Origin: JAHRAW01 sp028066695
Lineage (GTDB): Bacteria; Pseudomonadota; Gammaproteobacteria; Arenicellales; Poriferihabitantaceae
Assembly: GCA_963457535.1 (NCBI GenBank)
Contig: OY734803.1
Span: forward strand, 682,001 to 746,000
Length of the DNA: 64,000 nucleotides
Reading direction: 5' to 3'
This document shows, piece by piece, positions 57,866-64,000 of this stretch (position 1 is its first letter; each line of letters opens with the position of its first letter). The translations under genes and the position numbers were made by a program. The notes under the pieces were generated by a model that saw only the letters and a program-made list of their open reading frames with translations, had not been told where the DNA came from and ran no database searches.

Positions 57866-59806
57866 CTACTGGTAAAGCAGCAGCGGCGACTCTTCCAGTT
57901 GCTCGCGGTTGACCGAGATGTCAGCCTCGGCGCGAATGGCGTTGAGGAAGCGGCGGTATAACCCGTTTCCGTCGCGCGCCAGCAATTGGCGCCGCACATC
58001 GTCGCGCTCGGATTCCTCCACGCCGCCGAGGTCGCCTTCGGCGACTTCCTTGAGCGCGTAGAGCGCGTAGTCGCCGTTGGCGAGCACCGCGCCGTCAAAC
58101 GCGGTTTCGCCCGGCGGCGGGCCGGCATGCGCGAACACCGCGGCGCCGAGCGCAGACAATTCCGGCGGCACATCGGCGCGTTTTTCGGGCAGCGTTTTCG
58201 CTTTGAGTTTTTCCTCGCGCAATAATTTCTTCCAGTCGCGCTTGCCTTCGCGCAATTCGGCGAGCCACGCTTCGCCGCGCGCTTTCGCCTTTTTCGCGGT
58301 CTCGGCCAATTTGAGTTGCGACTCAATGCCGGCGCGCACTTCCTCCAGCGGTTTGGTGCGCGCGGCTTCGTATTCCACCCTGCGCAGCGCGAGCAGGCGG
58401 TCAAAGCCGAGTTCTATGGCCGCGCTGTTGACGCCGTTTTGCAGCACGTCGTCGCCGAACGCGGCGTCGCGCACGCGCGCCTCGGCGGCGACGCCCTCGC
58501 CGGTGGTCTCGGTGAACCAGTCGGTTTGTTCAATGCTCAGCCCGAGTTCGTCCGCGGCGGTTTGCAGACTGTCCGGATCTTCAAACACCAGGTTTTCAAA
58601 ACTCTCGGCCATCTCGGAGAACAGCGCGCTGGCGCGCTCGCGCCGCACTTCCTCGGCCGCTTCATCGCGCACTTCGTCCAGGCCCTTTTGCCGGGATTCC
58701 TGCAGTTCGGTCAGTTTGATGATGTGGTAGCCGTATTGGGTCTCCACCGGCCCGCGAATTTCGCCCTCTTCCATGGAGAACACCGCCTCCTCAAACGGCG
58801 CGACCATCTGCCCGCGCAGCACCGGGCCGAGGTCGCCGCCCTTTTCCTTGGAGCCGGGGTCGTCGGAGTGGGTTTTCGCCAGCGCGGCGAAATCGCCGCC
58901 GCCTTTCGCCTCGGCCAGCACTTCTTCGGCTTTCGCCAGCGCGGCCGCGCGTGCATCCTCATCGGCGGAATCATCCACGCCGAACAAGATGTGGCTGGCC
59001 TTGCGCGACTCGGCCTGCTTGTAGCGCTCGGCGTTGCGCTCATACATCGCGGCGATTTCCGCATCGGCGGGTTCTATGCCTTCGGCAAGTTTGTCCACGC
59101 TGAGATCGATGTATTCCACCTTGACGCGCGCCGGCGCCTCAAAGGATTTCGCGCGCTGTTCGTATTGCGCCTTCACCGCGTCTTCGCTGATTTCGGCTTC
59201 GCCTTCAAAATCCTTCGCCGCGATCAGCGCGTAGTCGGCGGCGCGCGTCTGCGTCCGCAGTTTGAGCATGCGGTCCACCTCGTGCTCGGTGGCGAACGCG
59301 GTCTCGGTCAGCGACAGCGACAACTGCTCAATCTCGGCGCTGCGGCGCATCTGCTCCTCGTATGCCTGCGGCGTGGTGCCGTTGCTGCGCAGCAGGGTGT
59401 GATACAGGCCCGGGTCAAACTCGCCGTCGCGCAAAAACATGGAGTTGGTCTCAATCCGCCGCCGCAGGTTTTCGTCGGTCGCGCGGTAGTGGCGGTCGCG
59501 CACATACTGGGTGATCAGCCGGTTTGCCACCATGTTTTGCAGCACCTGCACGCGCACCGCGCGGCTTTCCAACTGGCTGCGGCTGATGTTGCCGCCGGCG
59601 CGGCGGCGCATTTCCTGGCGGCGCTCGGACAGTTCGCGCTGGTAGGCGAAAAGCGGGATTTCCTCGCCGTTAATGGTCGCCACCGGCGCGTATTCGGGGC
59701 TGGTGAAATACGACTGGACGCCCCACAGCGCGAAGGGAATCGTGATCAAGATCACCACCACCCAGGCCAGCCAGCCGCTGGCGCGTTCTCGAATTTGTGT
59801 CAGCAT
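57866..59806 (-). CDS. ppiD: peptidyl-prolyl isomerase PpiD
   Basis: A 646-residue inner-membrane chaperone. The start at 59806 (MLTQIRE) fits the family; one membrane helix lies at about 12-33 (WVVVILITIPFALWGV), the rest is periplasmic. A SurA-type N-terminal chaperone region (residues 40-250) precedes a parvulin domain (about 268-365, with ASHILF, GGDLG and YGYHIIKL). It helps newly exported proteins fold near the Sec channel. It follows the tRNA terminator on the same strand, completing the clpX-lon-hup-ppiD order known from other gammaproteobacteria. Confidence 0.94.
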   Translation of the reverse strand: MLTQIRERASGWLAWVVVILITIPFALWGVQSYFTSPEYAPVATINGEEIPLFAYQRELSERRQEMRRRAGGNISRSQLESRAVRVQVLQNMVANRLITQYVRDRHYRATDENLRRRIETNSMFLRDGEFDPGLYHTLLRSNGTTPQAYEEQMRRSAEIEQLSLSLTETAFATEHEVDRMLKLRTQTRAADYALIAAKDFEGEAEISEDAVKAQYEQRAKSFEAPARVKVEYIDLSVDKLAEGIEPADAEIAAMYERNAERYKQAESRKASHILFGVDDSADEDARAAALAKAEEVLAEAKGGGDFAALAKTHSDDPGSKEKGGDLGPVLRGQMVAPFEEAVFSMEEGEIRGPVETQYGYHIIKLTELQESRQKGLDEVRDEAAEEVRRERASALFSEMAESFENLVFEDPDSLQTAADELGLSIEQTDWFTETTGEGVAAEARVRDAAFGDDVLQNGVNSAAIELGFDRLLALRRVEYEAARTKPLEEVRAGIESQLKLAETAKKAKARGEAWLAELREGKRDWKKLLREEKLKAKTLPEKRADVPPELSALGAAVFAHAGPPPGETAFDGAVLANGDYALYALKEVAEGDLGGVEESERDDVRRQLLARDGNGLYRRFLNAIRAEADISVNREQLEESPLLLYQ

Positions 59807-59831
59807 GTTTTGTTCCGGTTTTGAAAAATGC

Positions 59832-59866
59832 AAAAAAAATGCGAGACGCCGCCGTCTCGCATTTTT
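59832..59866 (-). terminator. Rho-independent terminator after the tRNA genes
   Basis: A GC stem (GCGAGACG with CGTCTCGC) with extension by A/T pairs and an eight-T run on the minus strand. It lies 5 bases after the tRNA-Asp 3' end, between it and ppiD; A and T runs on both sides would make it work in both directions. Confidence 0.85.
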
Positions 59867-59871
59867 CGTTG

Positions 59872-59949
59872 TGGCGGGGCGGACGGGACTCGAACCCGCG
59901 ACCCCCGGCGTGACAGGCCGGTATTCTAACCAGACTGAACTACCGCCCC
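59872..59949 (-). tRNA. tRNA-Asp (GTC)
   Basis: Cloverleaf on the minus strand with anticodon GTC, GGTTCGAGTCC T-arm and encoded CCA. It is separated from tRNA-Val by 5 bases; both come from one transcript ended by the terminator at 59832-59866. Confidence 0.96.
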
Positions 59950-59954
59950 TGTTG

Positions 59955-60030
59955 TGGTGGGCGCTGCAGGGATCGAACCTGCGACCTCCGCCTTGTAAGG
60001 GCGGCGCTCTCCCGGCTGAGCTAAGCGCCC
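59955..60030 (-). tRNA. tRNA-Val (TAC)
   Basis: A 76-base cloverleaf on the minus strand with anticodon TAC, GGTTCGATCC T-arm and encoded CCA. It lies 46 bases after hup; a hup-tRNA-Val-tRNA-Asp order is also known in other gammaproteobacteria. Confidence 0.96.
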
Positions 60031-60076
60031 GTCGTCAACCGGGGAAAACCTGATTCGCCGGACAAGCCGGCGCGCA

Positions 60077-60367
60077 TTACGCCCCCGACATTGAGGACGA
60101 CACCGCGTCTTTCAGCGCCTTGCCGGCCTTGAACTTCGGCACGCGCGAGGCGGCAATGTTGATGGTCTCGCCGGTGCGCGGGTTGCGCCCGGTGCGCGCG
60201 GCGCGGTCGCTGGTGGTGAAATTTCCGAAACCAACGATTGCCACCGTTTCGCTCTTGGCCAGCGTGCTGCTGATCGTCGAGAACACGGCGTCGACCGACT
60301 TGCTTACATCGGGTTTGTTCAGACCGGTGGCGGACACGACCGCATCAACCAATTCTGCTTTGTTCAT
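60077..60367 (-). CDS. hupB: DNA-binding protein HU
   Basis: A 96-residue HU-family histone-like protein: MNKAELVDAV start, VGFGNF turn, TGRNPRTGETI DNA-contact arm and a KFKAGKALKDAV end. It bends and compacts DNA as a dimer. GAGGAAA lies 7 bases before the ATG. Position just after lon, as hupB in E. coli. The 228-base gap before it contains no further gene; TATGAT (about 60470) may be its -10. Confidence 0.95.
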   Translation of the reverse strand: MNKAELVDAVVSATGLNKPDVSKSVDAVFSTISSTLAKSETVAIVGFGNFTTSDRAARTGRNPRTGETINIAASRVPKFKAGKALKDAVSSSMSGA

Positions 60368-60595
60368 AGTGTGTTTCCTCTTTGGGTTTGAAAATAAACA
60401 GATGAAAATGAGCGGATGGCGCGGTTTGCGCCGCCGCCCGCGGACGGATTTCTTCGCTTTGCCGCGGCAATCATACCAAAATCCGGCGGCGGATGCCGGG
60501 CGGATGTCAAGCCAATTTTGAGAGTTCCCGGGGAATTCCCGGGCCGCCCCGAAGGCCGCGCGGGGGCGGATTGTAGCCCAACCGCGCCGCCCGCG

Positions 60596-63040
60596 CTAGT
60601 GGGCGGTCAATTCTTTGCCGGCCTCCTCCTTCTTTTTGCGGCGCGGTTTCGCCTCGTCTTTGCCGGCTTCGGCGCTCGGCGCGCGCTCCAGCGCGAGTTC
60701 GATCACCTCATCGATCCACTTGACCGGCTTGATGTCCAGTTCGCGGCGGATTTTCTCCGGAATTTCGCGCAACTCGCGCGAATTCTCGCGCGGAATCAGC
60801 GCGGTCTTCAGCCCGGCGCGGTGCGCGGCCAGCAGTTTTTCCTTCAGCCCGCCGATCGGCAGCACCTCGCCGCGCAGGGTGATTTCGCCGGTCATGGCCA
60901 CGCTGGAGCGCGTGGCGATGCCGGTCAGCGCCGAGATGATGGCGATGCACATGCCGATGCCGGCGCTCGGCCCGTCTTTCGGCGTGGCGCCCTCGGGCAC
61001 ATGCAGGTGGATGTCGCGGTTCTGGTGGAACTGCGGATCAATGCCCCACTGCACGCTGCGGCTTCGCACCACGCTGATCGCCGCGGTGATGGATTCCTGC
61101 ATGACGTCGCCGAGTTTGCCGGTGTAGACATGCTTGCCCTTGCCCGGCATGACCACCGTTTCAATGGTCAGCAACTCGCCGCCGGCCTCGGTCCAGGCGA
61201 GCCCGGTCGACTGCCCGACTTTGTTCTGCTGCTCAATGTCGTTGCGGCGGTAGCGCTTGACGCCGAGGTATTTTTCCAGCGACTGCGGGGTGATGCGCGC
61301 CGTCTTTTTCGCGTCTTTTTTGTTCAGCAGGAACCGCTTCACCACCTTGCGGAAGATTTTCGCGATTTCGCGCTCCAGATTGCGCACGCCGGCCTCGCGC
61401 GTCCAGAACGCGATGATGTCGCGGATGCCTTTTTCGCTGACGCTCACCTCGCTTTCCTTCAGGCCGTTGTTGGCGCGCTGCTTGGGCAGCAGGTAGCGTT
61501 CGGCGATTTCGCATTTCTCCTCTTCGGTGTAGCCGGAGATGCGGATGACCTCCATGCGGTCCAGCAGCGGGCCCGGAATGTTCAGCGTGTTGGCGGTGGC
61601 GATGAACATCACATCGGACAGATCGTAGTCCACCTCCAAATAATGGTCGCCGAAAGTGTGGTTCTGCTCGGGATCCAACACCTCCAGCAGCGCCGAGGAC
61701 GGGTCGCCGCGGAAGTCCATGGACATTTTGTCCACTTCGTCCAGCATGAACAGCGGGTTGCGCGTCTTGCCTTTCGCCAGGTTTTGAATCACCTTGCCCG
61801 GCATGGAGCCGATGTAGGTGCGGCGGTGGCCGCGGATTTCGGCCTCGTCGCGCATGCCGCCAAGCGACATGCGCAAAAACTTGCGGTTGGTGGCGCGCGC
61901 GATGGAGCGGCCGAGCGAGGTCTTGCCGACGCCGGGCGGGCCGACCAGGCACAAAATCGCGGCCTTGGATTTTTTCACGCGCTGCTGCACCGCGAGATAT
62001 TCCAGAATGCGCTCCTTGACTTTCTCCAGGCCGTAGTGGTCGGTGTCCAGGATTTTCTGCGCTTTCAGCAGGTCTTTGGAGATGCGGCTCTGCTTTTTCC
62101 ACGGCACCGCCAGCAGCCAGTCCACATAGTTGCGCACCACCGTGGCCTCGGCCGACATCGGCGACATCATCTTGAGTTTTTTCAACTCGCCCTCGGCTTT
62201 GGCGAGCGCCTCCTTGGACATGCCGGAGTCGGCGACCTTGCGCGCAAGGTCGTCGTGCTCGTTGGGCACGTCGTCCAGGTCGCCCAGTTCCTTCTGGATC
62301 GCCTTCATCTTTTCGTTGAGGAAATATTCGCGCTGGCTTTTTTCCATCTGCTTTTTGACGCGCGAGCGGATGCGCCGCTCCACCTGCAGCAGGTCGATTT
62401 CCGAGTCCATCACGCCGAAGATGTGCTCCAGGCGCTCTTCCGGAACCAGCAGTTCCAGAATTTTTTGCTTGGCCTCGCTTTTCAAAATCAAATGCGCGGC
62501 GATGGTGTCGGCGACGCGGCCGGGGTCGTCAATCCCGCCGAGCGAAGTGAGAATCTCCTTCGGGATCTGCGTGTTCAACTTCACATATTTTTCAAACTCG
62601 GCGGTGACCGCGCGCATCAGCACATTGGACTCGCGCGTCGGCGCGTGCGAATCGCCGACCAGTTTCGCCAGGCAGGTGAAGCAGGCTTCCTCGTCGTAGT
62701 GGTCGTGCGTGTAGCGGACAATTGCGGCGCGCCGCTCGCCCTCGGCGAGCACCTTGATGGTGTCGTCGGGCATCTTCAAAAGTTGCAGGATGGAGGCGAC
62801 CGTGCCGACCTCGTAGATGTCGTCGGGTTTCGGCGAATCGCAGGCCGCGTCCTTTTGCGCCACCAGCAAAATGCGGTTGCCGCCGGCCATCGCCGTCTCC
62901 AGCGCCTTGACCGAGCGCGCGCGCCCGACAAAAAGCGGCACGACCATGTGCGGAAAAACCACCACATCGCGCAGCGGCAGCACCGGCAAATTGACGGCGC
63001 CGGACAGGCCGGGCTCGGAGATTCGCGGGGGATTGGGCAT
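60596..63040 (-). CDS. lon: ATP-dependent protease Lon
   Basis: An 814-residue LonA. The N-terminal substrate domain (LPVLPLRDVVVFPHMVVPLFVGR) is followed by the AAA+ module (GPPGVGKTS, then DEVDKM) and the Ser-Lys protease with Ser692 in KDGPSAG and Lys735. It degrades misfolded and regulatory proteins in the cytosol. The C-terminal tail is Lys-rich (RRKKKEEAGK). A heat-shock-type promoter is seen upstream; no Shine-Dalgarno is evident before the ATG at 63040. Confidence 0.97.
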   Translation of the reverse strand: MPNPPRISEPGLSGAVNLPVLPLRDVVVFPHMVVPLFVGRARSVKALETAMAGGNRILLVAQKDAACDSPKPDDIYEVGTVASILQLLKMPDDTIKVLAEGERRAAIVRYTHDHYDEEACFTCLAKLVGDSHAPTRESNVLMRAVTAEFEKYVKLNTQIPKEILTSLGGIDDPGRVADTIAAHLILKSEAKQKILELLVPEERLEHIFGVMDSEIDLLQVERRIRSRVKKQMEKSQREYFLNEKMKAIQKELGDLDDVPNEHDDLARKVADSGMSKEALAKAEGELKKLKMMSPMSAEATVVRNYVDWLLAVPWKKQSRISKDLLKAQKILDTDHYGLEKVKERILEYLAVQQRVKKSKAAILCLVGPPGVGKTSLGRSIARATNRKFLRMSLGGMRDEAEIRGHRRTYIGSMPGKVIQNLAKGKTRNPLFMLDEVDKMSMDFRGDPSSALLEVLDPEQNHTFGDHYLEVDYDLSDVMFIATANTLNIPGPLLDRMEVIRISGYTEEEKCEIAERYLLPKQRANNGLKESEVSVSEKGIRDIIAFWTREAGVRNLEREIAKIFRKVVKRFLLNKKDAKKTARITPQSLEKYLGVKRYRRNDIEQQNKVGQSTGLAWTEAGGELLTIETVVMPGKGKHVYTGKLGDVMQESITAAISVVRSRSVQWGIDPQFHQNRDIHLHVPEGATPKDGPSAGIGMCIAIISALTGIATRSSVAMTGEITLRGEVLPIGGLKEKLLAAHRAGLKTALIPRENSRELREIPEKIRRELDIKPVKWIDEVIELALERAPSAEAGKDEAKPRRKKKEEAGKELTAH

Positions 63041-63105
63041 TGGGTTTGGGGTCGGCGGGAGGGAGGAAGCAATATGGTAGCACAGCCGCGCTGCTTCCGC
63101 CCCAA

Positions 63106-63134
63106 AAATATGCGGACCGGCGCGCCCTCTTTCA
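63106..63134 (-). promoter_or_regulatory. possible heat-shock (sigma32) promoter of lon
   Basis: On the minus strand GTTGAAA (63128-63134) is followed after 14 bases by CCGCATAT (63106-63113), close to the sigma32 consensus CTTGAAA / CCCCATNT. It lies 66 bases before the lon ATG. lon is heat-induced from such a promoter in E. coli. Confidence 0.5.
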
Positions 63135-63185
63135 ACCCCCTTTTAATACATGTTAATGCGCGCCCCTAACCCTTAAAACGCGCCG

Positions 63186-64000
<815 letters not shown>

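Noticed and set aside
60520..60545. Palindrome CCCGGG-GAATT-CCCGGG as terminator of lon
   Set aside because: Short stem without a T run on the minus strand; left uncalled.
60416..63169. 917-residue plus-strand frame opposite lon
   Set aside because: Shadow of lon, with biased Arg/His/Phe content and no recognisable domain.

Overview
The window reads as a chromosomal segment of a GC-rich gammaproteobacterium. The evidence is the 23S base at the classic beta/gamma discriminating site (about 2002-2017, gamma-type A), the rRNA leader with a boxA element, the lon-hup-tRNA-ppiD order next to clpX, and the ydcSTUV/patD-type polyamine operon. Transporters and enzymes for quaternary amines, choline sulfate and polyamines, plus large secreted FN3 proteins, would fit a marine or host-associated lifestyle; that is inference.

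Layout. 1-4056: 5S (start only), 23S, tRNA-Ala, a small lipoprotein gene, tRNA-Ile and a 25-residue lipoprotein, all on the minus strand behind their own promoter. 4107-12752: an aldo/keto reductase with an in-frame stop, a 1210-aa glycosyltransferase/kinase-like/methyltransferase fusion coupled to a DUF4258 gene, a TRAP transporter (plus strand) and a Bor-family lipoprotein. 12808-14624: a separate 16S gene with its own promoter, boxA and processing stem. The rRNA operon is therefore split, with about 9 kb between 16S and tRNA-Ile. 14768-26500: one long minus-strand block of amine catabolism: Rieske oxygenase, two SDRs, a BKACE enzyme, carnitine dehydrogenase, choline sulfatase, aminobutyraldehyde dehydrogenase and a polyamine ABC transporter.

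26652-36949: tyrS followed by nine tightly packed or overlapping envelope genes: a secreted protein, a lipoprotein, two membrane proteins (one with TPR-like helices), a PEGA-SUMF1 protein, a tiny membrane peptide missed by ordinary gene calling, a MotA/TolQ-like channel, and two proteins that join an ExbD/TolR-like membrane helix (with its Asp) to a coiled coil and a von Willebrand A domain. This looks like an undescribed ion-driven envelope machine and is the best candidate for a new system here. 37039-42133: anmK, ridA, recG, ubiA and an unknown gene. 42151-53745: imperfect tandem repeats, then three paralogous genes for roughly 1220-residue secreted proteins with FN3 repeats, a putative Ig domain and a dockerin-like C-terminus, each behind a near-consensus sigma70 promoter; the first is frameshifted at a G7 tract. 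53783-64000: Nudix hydrolase, a cluster of DnaA boxes, priA, pyrC, ppiD, tRNA-Asp, tRNA-Val, hup, lon and the 3' part of clpX.

All family names come from reading motifs by eye; no database search was possible.
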